DNA from: Zeus faber
Lineage: Eukaryota > Chordata > Actinopteri > Zeiformes > Zeidae
Length of the DNA stretch: 64,000 nucleotides
Direction of reading: 5' to 3'
NCBI GenBank assembly: GCA_960531495.1
Contig: OY482846.1
Span: 15,072,243 to 15,136,242 of the forward strand
Positions 47,135-60,173 of the stretch are shown piece after piece (position 1 is the first letter of the stretch; every line of letters starts with the position of its first letter). Below the pieces are notes generated by a model that saw only the letters and a list, made by a program, of their open reading frames with translations, did not search any database and was not told the origin of the DNA. Made by a program: the position numbers and the translations under genes.

Positions 47135-50070
47135 AATTAATGTTTCATTATCTTGAATATTTTAATTTTTTTCACATTACAATGAATGAATAATCTGATC
47201 ATCTTAATCTTTAAAACAATAATTAAAACAATAATATTGTTTATTGTGATTATTTCTGGGACATAAGAAGTCCAACAAAAGTAGTTGTGACTAGACCTAG
47301 AGATCATGACAGTCCTCTGACATTGTAAGCAGATACACTAAAGGGACTAAATTAAAAAAAAATAAATAAATTAAAAAAAATCAGCGGAATGAGGCCTTAG
47401 CCACAGTTTGGCAGCTTGGATTGAAAACTTGCTATTAGCTATGAATGGCCTTGCCTGCTAATTGTTACCTTTCGACTGGGAAAATGCTGACAAAAATCCC
47501 TGCCTCTAGTCGCACCGAACGTCCTTCTTGATCGGCCCCCACACAATCTTATTGAATTTCTTCTATTGTTGAACTACTTGTTTTGCGAGGGAAACATGAG
47601 TCAGCAGGGTCATGACAAATTTCCGTGCCGCAGCCCTGCTTACATTTTAAGTAAGAACAATTTGCAATGTTTAGCTTTGATTTTCTGGGGACAGAGCGTC
47701 TCCCTGGGCCTTTCTATTTTTCAAGAAGGAGCTTGAGTGACAGGAGGCAGAAGAGGAGAGAGTAAGGGACTGTCAAATGGACTTTTCTTTCTCAGAGCCC
47801 CTAAGCCTAGAAATAGGCTTGTATTATTTGTGCACCCTCTAAATACAATCATATTCTTTGTGATTTTGAGAAGTGCAACGGCGTTTTTTTGTTTAACTCC
47901 AGAAAGATTGGGGGGGGGGCTATATTGAACAAAGGTGGAGAGAAGGATTTATAAAGCACAGAGTTGTGTTTTGGCACCGTTCTGAAAGTTGCTGTGTTGT
48001 GATGCTATCGCGTCCACTTATCTCCAGCACAGGGCTTACGGCGATAAGACCGTCTGCTCGGCTGAATGCACGTGCGCACACACCGAAACTACCAAAACCC
48101 AAACACACTTCCAACACGTCTACAGGCAGATCTAGACAAAACACACACATGCGCAGCCAAGGTCACTATGATACTGGATCATATTTTTCATCTAACATCA
48201 GAACTTCTGATTGTAGCCATTGGTGAGACCTTGAGGGAAAAATCCCAAAGTAGTGCCTGACCCCCTTTCATCTATAGAGAGTTGTGGCTTTATCTTTGAG
48301 ATGCACGTCTGGATTTCCTAGAAAGAAAAGAGCCTTTTATTTTGGTTTAAAACTCTACATATTTGATTTGTACCCCTCCCCGCCCTCCTCTCCAAACACT
48401 CGTCCCATGCGCCATGCATCTTCTGAACACGTTGGAAGTTCTAACAAAGCGAAGCAGTGCTTTTCGGCGTTTCACGTTGTGGAACTTCTTCTGAAGCCTC
48501 AGTATGTCAAAAGGAGAAGCATGACAGACAAGAATAGTAACAAGAAAAGTAACGGCAGGTGATGCTTTGTGTTGCTATGGTTGCAAAGCTCCTCAATCCC
48601 AAACCATCATCCTCCTTTGGGCCGGTTGGATTTAAGAGAGGTTTTAGGGGGGATCCCTGACTTCTTTTAATTTAACCATGTATAAGCAAAATAACCAAGT
48701 GATGGAATTACTTTTGACCCAGGTGGCTCCACAGGGAGTGTGTTGTGTTCTCATTTGAGGTAATCAGGCATGCTGGAGATTAGTCATGAGCACAGTGCTG
48801 TAAACTCCAAAGACAAACACCCAGTGCACGAAGGAGACGGTGTTGGCCTCATTCAAGAACATTTTTGATAAATTATTCAGCAAAGATTCAAGAGATTCAA
48901 GATTCAAGAGGTTTATTCGTCACATACATATACATACTTTCATACATATATGCAGTGAAATGTAATGCAACGCACCCGGTGATAACACACAATATGTCCT
49001 AGGAAAAAAATTCTTTCTAAAAGACCAACTAACTGACTCCTAAAACTCTTGTAACTTGAGTGAACTGTTATAAATAACTTCTGTAAATATGATGAATGCC
49101 ACCTAAAATGATGGCATTGATGAGAATTGTGAATTAGCGTTATTGACACCCAATAAATGCTATACAACCCATCCTTCCGTATATGTGATTCATAAGAACG
49201 GCACCCCAGAACAAAAAGATCTGATCCCTTTTGAAGTTGTTCTTTCAGAGATCACCAAAAGTTTAGCATACAATTTTTGTAACAGCATAAATTGTGGATT
49301 TAAGGGACCTGTTTAAGCCAGTGAATGGGGAAAAAATGTCATCTGTTCTTATGAGTGGTCACGAGTTGTCCTAGGAGAGTTCTTACGAGTGGTCACAAGA
49401 AGAGTGTCAAGTATGTGGATGCAATAATAATTTGCTGTAGGAGGAACTTCCTTGAGATAGAACTGGTGTTTCCATTCCAATACCTTGTTGCAAAGTGGCC
49501 TGAGATGAGATACTGTAACAGAAAAATGTTGTGGTGCATAATTTTCCTTGTTGAACAGCAAGTAAATTACATCTTCACGCCTGATTAGAGCCACAATGAA
49601 AAATTTAGAACGAAATGCCAAAAAATTAGTTGTTGGTACAGGTGTTTTTCCTTCCTTACTCCATCCCACCCAGTCTCTCCTTCTCTTTCCTTGTTATCCT
49701 CCTTCCTCTCGTGTTACATTTCCCCCCCTCTCCCTCTCAAGGTCCCCTCACTGTGGTACCAGCCTATTACATTTCCACCAAATGAGCCGGGTGAAGAAAT
49801 CATTGGAACCGAGCACACCATTCATTAGCAGGGCCTGATTAAATTTGTCTAGAGCGGGGAGGCTCAATTCGAGTGCGAGCGCAAAAATCCGCCAGGGGTT
49901 GCCTGGTTGAAAATTGTCATTGTAGTGTTCTCAACTCCCACTCCTCTGGAACGAAGGAGTTATTTTTTTATTTTAAAATGAATCCCCAACGATACATTTG
50001 TAGCACAGTGCAAAAGCTGGAGACACACAAACAAACTGCTATTAGACCCCAACAGGGTGATTATCTATAG
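47135..50070. other. Intronic DNA with a LINE-tail scrap
   Basis: AGAGGTTTATTCGTCACATA at about 48908, followed by ATGCAGTGAAATGTAATGCA, resembles an inverted 3' tail of a fish LINE (about 48888-48985). Otherwise nothing was recognised. Confidence 0.45.
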
Positions 50071-50074
50071 TGTC

Positions 50075-51310
50075 CATCCTTCACTCCTTTGCCTACTTTA
50101 GCTGTTTCATCGTTCAACAAACTTTTTCTCATCATAAAGTACAGTTCTGGTGGTGGCCAGATCACTGCCCAACTCCTCCTCCTGTCTTCCAGCTTGGCTC
50201 CTCTCTCCTGTTCCATAGCCAGCATGAGGCTCTTTCTGCTGCCTCCCCCATCCTGCGAGATGCTGTCTTGCTCTTTTCCTGTCATTCCGATGGGTGTGAG
50301 CATTTTCAATACTGACTGGGCAGGGAATCCTCTACAGCCAACCTCAACAGCGAATAGCCATGCTTGTCATCCTTTTGCCTTTCAGTAATTCAATAAGTCC
50401 AGATAATTGCCGCTTTTTCTTTCAAAGGCTTGGTCACAGCCCACTTCCCACAGGACTGTGAGTTCGATCGGGATGATTTTCTTTGCCTCTTCAGACTACA
50501 TAACCACATCCAGCCTTAGGGTTGTCTGTACGACCTGAGAGAACTGCAGCCTTCCTCCCAGGTCCACCCTCTAGTTTCATGATTAAGCCTTTTGCAGTAG
50601 GTTGTTTCTTGATGTCCTTGCTGTGGTTGATCGCTTTTCTCTCTCACAAACTTGATTGATGGTGTTGGTGTTGCATGTGTATGCCGTTCTTTGCGTCTCT
50701 CCTGCTCCTGTATTAGCAAGGGTCATGAGCATTTTGTCACGCCGCATACCTGTATCTTCCTTTGGTGCGGGCTGTTTTAAACCCTGACACGATATGCTCC
50801 ATGGTGCCCCTCTCCCCACAAAGATTGCATAGTGGGTCCTCGCTCATGCCCTACACTGTGCAGGTTTGTTGGAGTTGGGAGCATGTCATACACTGATCGC
50901 AGCAGGAAGGAGATGCTCAAAGGTTCCAGCTTCCATAGATCCTCCCATGTGATCTTACTCTTGGGGAGGTCCCAATTGGTCCAGGCTTCCTGGGACGCAA
51001 GCTCCACAGCCCTTGATCTACCTCCTCCCTCCTCTAGGTTCCACACTTCTTTCTGGGTCATGGCTCCCCGCTCTCTGGTGTCTGCCTTCCTCTATTGTTG
51101 GAAATGGATACTTCCGAGACCTTGTCTTCCAGTGCATGGTATTCTAATGATTTCCTGTAGCTGCAGCATGCTTTCAGCTTGTGCAAAACAGTTGTTGGCT
51201 GCCCACTTGCGCCCTGATCTTGTATTTACGCCTGCATGTCTGACTTGTTCATCCTGTGAGTCTCTGAATGTCATGTCTCTACACTTTACCATCATGAATT
51301 CCTCCACCAC
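50075..51310 (-). mobile_element. LINE 3' part with zinc-knuckle and restriction-like endonuclease
   Basis: Minus-strand pieces in order: VKCRDMTFRDSQDEQVRHAG (about 51.28 kb), LEPLSISFLLRSVYDMLPTP with TNLHS (about 50.9 kb), a knuckle CNLCGERGTMEHIVSGF (about 50.8 kb), RLDVVM...KKIIPIELTVLWE (50.43-50.52 kb), and VEVGCRGFPAQSVLKML (about 50.3 kb). The knuckle plus D-(x)n-E-x-T pattern resembles the C-terminal region of site-specific (R2/R4-like) LINEs, which carry a PD-(D/E)XK nuclease after the reverse transcriptase. The last Cys of the knuckle is Phe, and there is a stop inside the nuclease, so it is dead. The upstream border may reach about 52.0 kb. Confidence 0.6.
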
Positions 51311-53345
51311 GGATGCCAGGGGGAGTTGTAGCTACCCTGATCATATACTGTATAGAGTCCTATTGAAGTAAAGCTTGGAGGGATTCCCAGCCGCCTTCAG
51401 ATGTGCTTGTTTATTTTCCTCTCCACTGCTTCCACACTTGTCATAGAAACTTCAAACACTGTCAACAGCCACATGAGTCTCAGCAACAGTCCATGTTGAT
51501 AGAGCCATGCCAGTCTCCAAGATTATCCTTCACCCAGCAGTATTCTGGTGAACCTGAAAGGGTCTTTGTTGAAATTAACTCTTTTGTTCTCCCTCTCCTT
51601 TTTCTGTTTCCGAGTGCTTCCTGCGCACCGTAGTCTGCAGAGATGTTCCCAAAGTTGACTACACCTGGCTTGGTGTGTTTCAAGTCCTTGATGCCTTCCC
51701 TTTCATCTGCATGTGCGCTTTGAACTGTTTGTTGAGAGCCTTGATTTCTTTCCTCAAGTGATGGATTTCCCTTTCCTATCCTGATGAATCTCTCACCCCC
51801 CCCCCCCCTTCAGGAGACTCTCGGGGTATTTCTTTCCGTAGCTTGGTTGGTGCCCTCTTGCGAGTGCTGTGCATAAGGTTGCTGGCCTCACACACCCAAA
51901 TCAGTCTTTCCTGGAAGTCAGCTGGCTTTCCAGAGTCACCGAACTTCCTTGGTTGCCATCCGGCTTTCCTGAAAGTCAATTTTTGCCCAGAGAATTCATG
52001 ATTTATTTTATTGAAAGAAACAAACAAACCTTAACAAACACTCATCCAACTCAACCCAGTACATACTCCTCTGGCAGCCAATTGGTTCTACCCAACATTT
52101 TTGGCGCCTTATAATCCTCAACTTCCCGCATTTGTCTGCTAAGTTGATAGCCTGTATAACAGCCAGCCCCCCTGTGTCATTGAGTTGCCTCGTAGGATCT
52201 CCAGACCACATAGGCCAGTGTGCAGCAATCACACACTCCAATAGGCACAGTCCCCCTTGGGGTTGAGCCTATATTAAAAGGGGAATAATTAGGACTCCTG
52301 CATGCACAGCGCACATCCAACCTCCCCGCACCCCTTTGACTCAGCTTGTATTGGCTTCTGTGGTCTTGCATATATGAGGACTCCATGTCAGCAAGAGTAT
52401 TAGAAAATTGACCCTTGATGCCTTCAAGGGACATTGTGTTGTGTGTGGTTCTGTCTGTGGTGTGAAGGCAATTTGTTTGTGGTTCTATGAGTGGAAATCC
52501 TTTGTTTGAGCATTTCACGAAATCAAGTACAGTACATAAACAACATCCACACTGTTCCCTCATTCTGCCCAAAATTTGCCAAAATAATTATCTAACTCTA
52601 ATCATGCTACTTATTCCTAGAGAAGGTTCAGATGGCTTTGGCTGTGATATACATTGGTTTGGATTTACAGACAAATGTACTTATTCGATGGCGCTTTCGA
52701 CAAAAGTTTCTAATAAATGACGTAACGTAATGCAATAAATGTAATTGGTATTGTAGCTTTTGGTTTTGTTTCCTTCGTAAGCCGAGGGCAAACCCTTGCT
52801 TACCCTTTGTTTATACAAAGTGCCTCCTCTGTAAGATACTGTGAAAGTCGTTAATTTAGGTGGAATTGGGAGAAGAGAGATTATTTTTGCCAGGGGAAAA
52901 AGTGAGAACTGATAAAACAAACACTGGTGAAATATGAAATATAGGGTTAATCTAGAGTTTGCTGCCATCAATGTGGTCAGGAGACATTCAAAAGTCCAAA
53001 ATTGTACACGCGGAAGCAGCAAAGGCAAGTTGCAAAGACAAGGCAGTCAATATTTCTATGAAAGTAGGCTGAATTACAAAATTATCCCACCTTTTCGCTG
53101 TGTTTCTTTGTGAGTCAGTCTGGGGTTTTGAAAAGGAAGTGGGCTAGTGGAGCGCTTTCCGGGTCACATTTTTAAGACCTCACACAACAGGCGTTTCAAA
53201 TGACAGTTTCGTCAAAAAGGCCCTGCAATCAACAGGCTCCAATAGACTTCTATTGACCACTAAATGGGAGGGTGGGTGTGTTTTCCCCACTCTCACATAG
53301 ACTCTGACCTGCCCTTTCTGCACTTGTTTTTCTTTCTCTCTTCAG
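51311..53345. other. Intronic DNA, possible further LINE sequence then unique
   Basis: 51.3-52.3 kb may continue the damaged LINE, but no motif is convincing. A C run lies at 51798-51808. The region ends in the pyrimidine tract and TCTTCAG acceptor at 53345. Confidence 0.4.
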
Positions 53346-53475
53346 GCGCTCTTGTCGGAGCTGAAGGAACGCGAGCCTTTGGTGATCAGCACTTTGGACC
53401 AAGCCCGGACATTCCTGGCAGACCAGCCCATTGAAGGCCCTGGGGAGCCACGCAAGAACTTGCAGCCCAAAACTG
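53346..53475 (+). CDS. utrn: Utrophin exon (equivalent of dystrophin exon 58)
   Basis: 130 bp, encoding [38 protein letters not shown] and LQPKT. Dystrophin exon 58 is 121 bp as recalled, and the three extra codons lie in the loop after the DQPIE turn, as they do in human utrophin (PIEAPEEPRRNLQSKT). It starts at a codon border and ends one base into an Asp codon completed by the next exon. The donor GTTGGT is weak at the third position; the reading frame nevertheless fits only this border. The preceding intron is 15.9 kb. Confidence 0.92.
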
Positions 53476-55161
53476 GTTGGTTCATGCTCAAACAACAATG
53501 TTTGGATTAAGCATTCAACAACATAAGATGTTAGGAGGATTAATTAATTAATATTACAATTAATATCTCAATTGCAGCAGAAACTGTTTTATTGTCATTA
53601 AAGTTTACTTTGTTTGTGTTGAGATATTACTGACTTTCAACAGAGGTACTTGAATGCTCTTTTTCCTCCTTTACTCTTAAGCAAAATAAATTCAAACAAG
53701 TCATTATCAAAATGCTATATTCGCTGTAGTTACTCGAGATACCATCAACCCAAAGAGCCAAGTGGTGATCAACAGCGCTAAAAGATGGAAGCCTTCCCAA
53801 ATAACCAACAGCTTATATGGCATTCTGTCTCAGAGGCCGGATGAGTGTGGGTAAAGTCAAAAACCCCCCCCCCCACTGTGTAAATAATTAAAGCAGCCAA
53901 AATACACTGTGTACGGGGGTGTGATGCGGACTTCGGAGTGCGGGTGAATGGCCCGTTGTTTCTGATCTTTGATGCCGATATCAAAGCGACGTCTCATTGT
54001 GTGACTAGATAAGAAGGCGATCAGAGGCGGAGCTGGGGATGACACTGATATTAAGTTTCAACAAGTTTGATTCTCCTAAGATCCTCGCCTTGTTTCTCCA
54101 CTGCTGCTCCTTCCCCTGAACTAATCAGGGGGATGAGGTCCCCCCACCCAACTTCACGTCTCTGAAGCTTCTTTATCAAAAAGGAACACTGATGCTGCGT
54201 GTCTATCTCCGCCATGCAGATGCCCTGACTAGTTTTTTTTTTTTTTTGTTTTTTTCTTTCTTTCGGGGGGGTGGAGAGAAAAAAGGGCAGAGAGGGTGAG
54301 AGATTGGTGGTGTAAAGACTGCATGATGCTTATCTTATCACAAACACACTGTTAGGAATAGGGCTGAAATAGTGATTTATTGATTTTCCAACAGCACCAA
54401 TATTTTTATCATTTTGTTCTAGCGCCCTTCCCCTCAAATCAACGGTTCCTAACTAGGTTAGAACCAAATGAATGGTTAATACCTTTTTTTCATTCATCTA
54501 ATATGCTGAAGGCACATTATTTCTGTATGCTGACACTGCTGGGATGTACGTATGCAACAAATTGATGCCTTGACTAAAGTCACACCAAGACGTGATGCAG
54601 ATCTAACATTTGGGATTGTGGAGCTAAAACAGAAATAGTCAACTACTTAGAGAAAATTATTTTTTCATTAAATATGATGTGCAGAGAAAAAGTTATATAT
54701 AAAGGTATTATCCAGTTACAGAGATTTCAAAGTGTGTTTCTATTTGAACAATGAAATATGATTCAGTTTGGGTTTACATACCTTGTAAATTATTTTTTGT
54801 TTCTAATGCATAAACTGCACACGTAGGCTGAGGGACCTGCTGTGTTTTGCCCCCCCACACCCCACACACATTCATCTAGACTCCCTCCATCTCTTGTCTG
54901 TCTCTTTGCCCCACTTAACCATCCTGCCCACATTCTTACCATTCTGTCCCACTTCATCCCCTTATTACTCTTTCCATCTGTCTTTTTTTTCCCCCATTGT
55001 CCCTTCAATCATGTATTGACTGCCTGCCAACCTTTTCCACCCCCATCTTTCCCTTTCATCCTCAATTCCCATCCTTCTCCTATCTATCCTGCATTGTCTC
55101 TTTCTGTCAATCTCGTCAATGCTTCACCACCTTCAACTTCCTCCCTTCATCCCCACACCAG
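53476..55161. other. utrn intron, pyrimidine-rich toward its 3' end
   Basis: 1.69 kb. Contains a poly-T run (54232-54247) and a long C/T-rich stretch (54840-55160) before the CACACCAG acceptor. No repeat family was recognised. Confidence 0.7.
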
Positions 55162-55430
55162 ACCTGACCCCTGAGGAGAAGGCCCGGGGTGTGGCCAGGG
55201 CCATCCGCAAGCAGACAGGCGAGGTGCGGGAGCGCTGGGAGCGGCTGAGGGCCCACATTGGCGGCTGGCAGAGCCAGGTGGACCACGCCCTTGAGCGGCT
55301 CCAAGAGCTCCAGAGCTCCATGGACCAGCTGGACCTCAGGCTTGTCCGGGCCGAGGAGACCAAGGAGGCCTGGCAGCCCGTCGGGGACCTCCTGATCGAC
55401 TCCCTGCAGGACCACATCGAGAGGACCACG
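55162..55430 (+). CDS. utrn: Utrophin exon (equivalent of dystrophin exon 59)
   Basis: 269 bp, identical in size to dystrophin exon 59. The first two bases complete Asp, then LTPEEKARGVARAIRKQTGE, VRERWERLRAHIGGWQSQVD, and finally WQPVGDLLIDSLQDHIERTT. It codes for the largest share of the last spectrin-like repeat; the Trp residues of RERW and GGW are typical helix-core positions. PVGDLLIDSLQDHIE is almost unchanged across vertebrate utrophin and dystrophin. The DNA is much richer in G and C than its introns. It ends at a codon border before GTGAGA. Confidence 0.96.
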
Positions 55431-55871
55431 GTGAGAGAGAGAGAGGGTCAATGTTGTGGGTGTTGGATTTGTACCGTTATGCTTTATAAGGTATTTAAAA
55501 TCAGTGTTTGGCTTTGTGAAGAAACCAAGTTAGGAAAGTTTATTGTACACTTACTTCATGACAGAGAAACAGTCGACATTTCAGGATAAATAAAAGTTTA
55601 GATACATTTTTATTTTAATTGTTAAAGATAGTTTTGTTTTTCTCTTGTCAATAATCAAATCATAGTAATGATGATGGCAATAACTCAATGCAGTGCTTTT
55701 TAAATAGAAAAATCTGTCTTTAGGGTCAAATTTGAGGATATTAAACATTTAGGTCGATCACGATCAACTACGCAAACATCATCCTATTAATCACAATTAA
55801 TTATTTAAATAGTTTGACTGCCCTCATAACAACTCCTTCTCACAAATTACATCTTTCATTTCCCTGGACAG
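55431..55871. other. Short utrn intron
   Basis: 441 bp, GTGAGA donor and TCCCTGGACAG acceptor. The start is GA-repeat-like. AT-rich without recognised repeats. Confidence 0.9.
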
Positions 55872-56018
55872 GCTCTTAGAGAGGAGATCGCTCCTCTCCG
55901 CCACGATGTGCACGTGGTCAATGAGCTATCCTCCGAGCTTAGCCCCATGGACGTCCAGTTGTCCTCCACCGCCTCCCGACAGCTGGACCAGCTCAACATG
56001 CGCTGGAAGCTGCTGCAG
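55872..56018 (+). CDS. utrn: Utrophin exon (equivalent of dystrophin exon 60)
   Basis: 147 bp, 49 codons, in phase 0 at both ends, the same size as dystrophin exon 60. It reads [40 protein letters not shown] and LNMRWKLLQ before [15 protein letters not shown] is the end of the last spectrin-like repeat, directly before hinge 4 and the WW domain. In human utrophin the match is [17 protein letters not shown]. The following small exon (about 79 bp in dystrophin) was not found in the remaining 8 kb, so it probably lies beyond the window. Confidence 0.95.
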
Positions 56019-59000
56019 GTGGGTCCAGAAATTCAAGATTCGTTGTCACGTGCAGTCAAATGGTACAGTCAAATAAACATTACAGTAACTACAGTAACAC
56101 AGAGAAAAATATAATATTTATAATAATAGTAGTATATGATATAAATAACTGGATGAATAAATATGTAATAAATAAAAAAATAATAGATAATTAAATAAAT
56201 AAAAAGATAGACAAACAAACAAATAGGTAGATAAATCGAAAAACAAATACATAAAAATGAATACATATTTTGTGAATACTAAATATTTGATATTTAAAGT
56301 TTGAAAGATTTATAGGTCAAATGCAGCAAAAAGTTAAAAGTAAAACTGCACGATCTAAATTTATAACAAGAGTGCAGAGTGCAGTGTAATCATGAATGTC
56401 AATGGATGAATAGTGTAAGTCATAGGTCAAGTCAAATTTTATATGTATAGTCCCTTTTTTTCACACGGTAAATGTACTTTACAGAAGAATAGACTAGATG
56501 ATGGTCGATTAAAAAAGTAAGAGTAAAATGAAAACGGAATTTATAATAACATCCGTTTGAATAATAAAAAAACAATAAAAGGAAGCCTTGAGAAAAGGTG
56601 AGACTGGCACTGTAGTGACCATAGGCAGTTAAAAAGTTTACATTTTGTTTTGTCGATAAATTAAATTTTTTTGTGTGCAGAAAGCTTACAGCTGTTGATT
56701 TCTCCTTGCAGTCGTTAATCCCTTTTCCTCTGAAAGTTTTTTTTACCAGGCACAAAGGCTTTTTCACCAAATATCACTCAATTAATAGAAGACTACGAAA
56801 TAACTTCTCTTTAACTTCAGTCCCTTTCTCACATGAAATCTGTAACAATGCTGGATAAAAGATATCTGGTAAAGGGATAAGGTAGTCATTCCCCAGTGCC
56901 TCCTCTAGGGAAAAGTTCCATACGGAGTCTGTTCCCACATAGATGACTGTTAGGACTACATTACGTAATGCCCACGCGAGAAGGGTCTGACATCACACAA
57001 GACTTGACAACAGAACCTGTTCAGTTTATAGACCAGCGCTTCGCTCCACATCTCCAGAACCCCCGTCCCCGACCCAATAACCCTAACCCAATGTTATTAA
57101 ATCAATGTGATCATTTTCAACCGGTCCTACACTCTCTCCCTGTCCGCTCACTCCCTCCAGCTCCGCGCGGTGGTGCAGCTGGCAGGCAAGCAATGCGCTT
57201 GTGCCTGATATTCCGCACCGCACCTTAACTCTAATAGACACATTTAGGCTCTGAGTGGCATTTTTATGAAGAAAAATAATACAATTTAAGACTATAAAGA
57301 TGTCTCCCGAAAGACTGGACGTCTTATTTCACGTCTTCGCAGACGAGCTCCATGGTTCGGATCAGACTCGCCACTTTCCCAAATGTTTTTTTTATTCTTC
57401 CCAAAAACAAATCTATTTTTTTTATATTTGTACGACATAAATATTTGTAAAAACCCAGTGTTGTGTGTGGATGGGATGGTTTGAGCAGCCACACCTGACC
57501 TGGATCTAGGTGATTGGGTGAGGGTGGCTGCATACCAGTTTCTCATTGGTTGGGCTAACGAGCAGCAGGTTAAAACCCCCATCCACACACACACTCAGGA
57601 TAGGAGCCCTGTTATGACATGTTCCATCTGCTACTGGCTGATTCCAACTAGCCTCCTCTCTACAATAAATTGATCTCTACAACCCATCCTCTTCTGTTTC
57701 TCTGTGCTGGAGTTCCCTGGAAACGCCACTTGGGTGGCGTGTGGTAGGAGAACTTACCACACCAACTATTTATGCTTTATTTCGATTCGGCTCCACCCCT
57801 TCACGGCAACGTTACTGCTTCCATTCCCACATACTTCCATTCACAGCCATACCTGCATTTTGCTGGTATGATACTAGGTCGAGAGTGGGGAAATTTACTC
57901 CCTTTCCCACATGACGCCAATACGGAACATTGCCAGTAGATTTACGGCTTTCAGGGTAAGTGGGAAGGGGGTATATTTTTATCTATTTAATATTTCATTA
58001 TATCTTCTCTGTTCATGTCCATTCTCTTTCCATCCTGTGTGGAAGTGGAATTTGAAGATTTTCCAAGGCACACCTGGCCACAGCTTTTGAAGGTTCCCTG
58101 GGAGTCTCCGGACCCTATGTTGGGAACCACTGCAATAGAACATAATGATTCATGTATTTCCACAATTTCCCTTAAAGGCATGCTTCTCAAAAAGGCAGGA
58201 AATGTTAGTTGCTTTCCTTCTGTGATAATATTGATCTTTGTGTCCAATTTTAGTAATTGGGATATTATTTTGAACATGGGGGAATCCTGAGGAAAAACTG
58301 ATGCAAAACTGTGTATGTATCTGTCACTTTAAATCATTCCATCTTTAGCCAGGCCATACCAGCTCATGCCAGGGCATGGCATAGAGACCTGTTGTGCCCA
58401 GTGGCAGCGAGAGGACATCCAGCCCACACAGTGTGGATGTGATGACAACAGATTGAAGGACACAGATGGACAGAAACAGCCTGTTTGTGCATTCTGCCTT
58501 GTGAAATAGCTGGGAATACAGCTTTTGTTATAAAATTTGCAGACATGGACAGTCTTCATAAATCAGACAATGGGTCTTGACCTGTAGTTCACTTTCTACA
58601 TGTGTGTCCATGCCCTAAGCCTTCATGTCAAAAGCCTTCATGTCAAGACAGTGTGGAGGAAAACGACAGATAATAGCTTAAAAGTCAGTCCAGCCGTCTG
58701 GTTTGACGTTTCAGTTTCCTTCCCAATCTGCTCGCTGTGGGACGCTGACCATATCACTAATTTTATGGGCACAGAGAAAACGAGCTGTCGACTCTATCTT
58801 TATGAGCTCCCTTCTACCTAGAAGGTCTTTAGCGGTCCACCATTGCCCCTTATGAATGTGTATGCATGTGTGTATTTGTGTGTACAGGTGTGCGTTCATG
58901 TTCATTCATCCATTTTAGTTGCCCAGACTGTCAATAAAATGGTGATATGCCTGATGGAGCATAATAACCCCCAAAGTAACTGAGGAGACAGATGAACTGC

Positions 59001-59760
59001 AGGGGGAGGTCAATATTGAGTTTATGGGGCAGTGGAGCAGTGTGTGTTTATTTGTGTGTGTTTTGTGAGCTTATAACTCATGGTCGAATGCTTTTCATTG
59101 TATAAACTTTATTTTATATTGGGGTGCTGCAAAGTGAACCGCTGCTAAAATCTGGATCGATATGTAGTCCAGGTGCCCACACTGGCAGCGAGCTGCTGAG
59201 CAGTTCGGCTCTTTGCATCGGGCCTGGTCCTTCAGCGACGGAGAGCAGAGGCGCTCCTCCGGTTTGGAGGCTGGCTTGGGCAGTGCCGGAGTGGCTCAGA
59301 GTCAGACGCAAAGCATGGGCGTTACCTCCGCTACGTGCGCGTAGGGTGCTCTGTTCCCGCACCGTCAGCGCAGGGTACCGAGTCGATCCAGGGGAAGCAG
59401 GGAGACGGGGAGGTTGCAGAGACACCGCTGGCTGATAATGTTGACATGGATGAGGGAACCCTAGAGGTGATCAAGTCCTTTTTAGATAAAATGTATGTAC
59501 AGTCTGTGTAACGGTCAAACAACTTCCGAGACAGACTTGGGCTGGGGTGCCCTGTGCTCTGTGGGCATGCTGTGCCTTGAGCAGATGACCATATAAAGAG
59601 ATCCATCAAAGCTCTCAGCTCGTCAGAGAGTAAAAAAAAAATCACGTTGGAAACGTCAGAAGCCTGAACGTTTTGTTCACAGGCATTACTTTGTCATAAG
59701 TTAACCTCATTATTTGACACTTTGGCCACGTCTAATATACTGTAAACAGCCGACATTTTA
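56019..59760. other. utrn intron, mostly unassigned
   Basis: Nearly pure A/T stretch with AATAAATA words at 56100-56260. CAAGTCAAATTTTATATGTA at about 56428 resembles a common fish 'CAAGTTTATTTATATAG' repeat end. Two small hairpins lie at about 57724-57773 (CGCCAC...GTGGCG and GTGTGGTA...TACCACAC). No further exon was recognised. Confidence 0.45.
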
Positions 59761-60173
59761 ACATATGTGACCCACCGCATACTTTAGGGTAATTTTGCGG
59801 CTTTTTTTTTTTTTTTTTCGCATCATTTGAAAGTGGAAAATCAGAGCTTCCAAACAATGTGTCACTTTTTAAAGCTATGACTAAATATTTTTAAAGCTAT
59901 GACTTGTTAATGACAAGGGTGTGGCAAACCGTTTTTCTGAGATAATCACCTTGAAAGTTTTGCCCAGACTTGCTTCATTCAGCTACCTCCCAGAATGCAA
60001 ATGGGGTTGGCGGACAAACAAAGCCTCATGGCTACTTAACATAATGCTGAATGGGCCAATCACGAATAGCGTTAGACAGCGTCAACAACACATAACTATT
60101 TTTGTTTTTTAAAAAGCTTTTATTTAACAGTAATAATATACATGTTTTATAAAAGTGGAATTATTTTGGAGTT

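Noticed and set aside
57150-57210. Possible next utrophin exon after CTCCCTCCAG
   Set aside because: The sequence after the AG (CTCCGCGCGGTGGTGCAGCT) does not encode the expected VxVxDRxxQLxEAHRDF and the frame does not fit.
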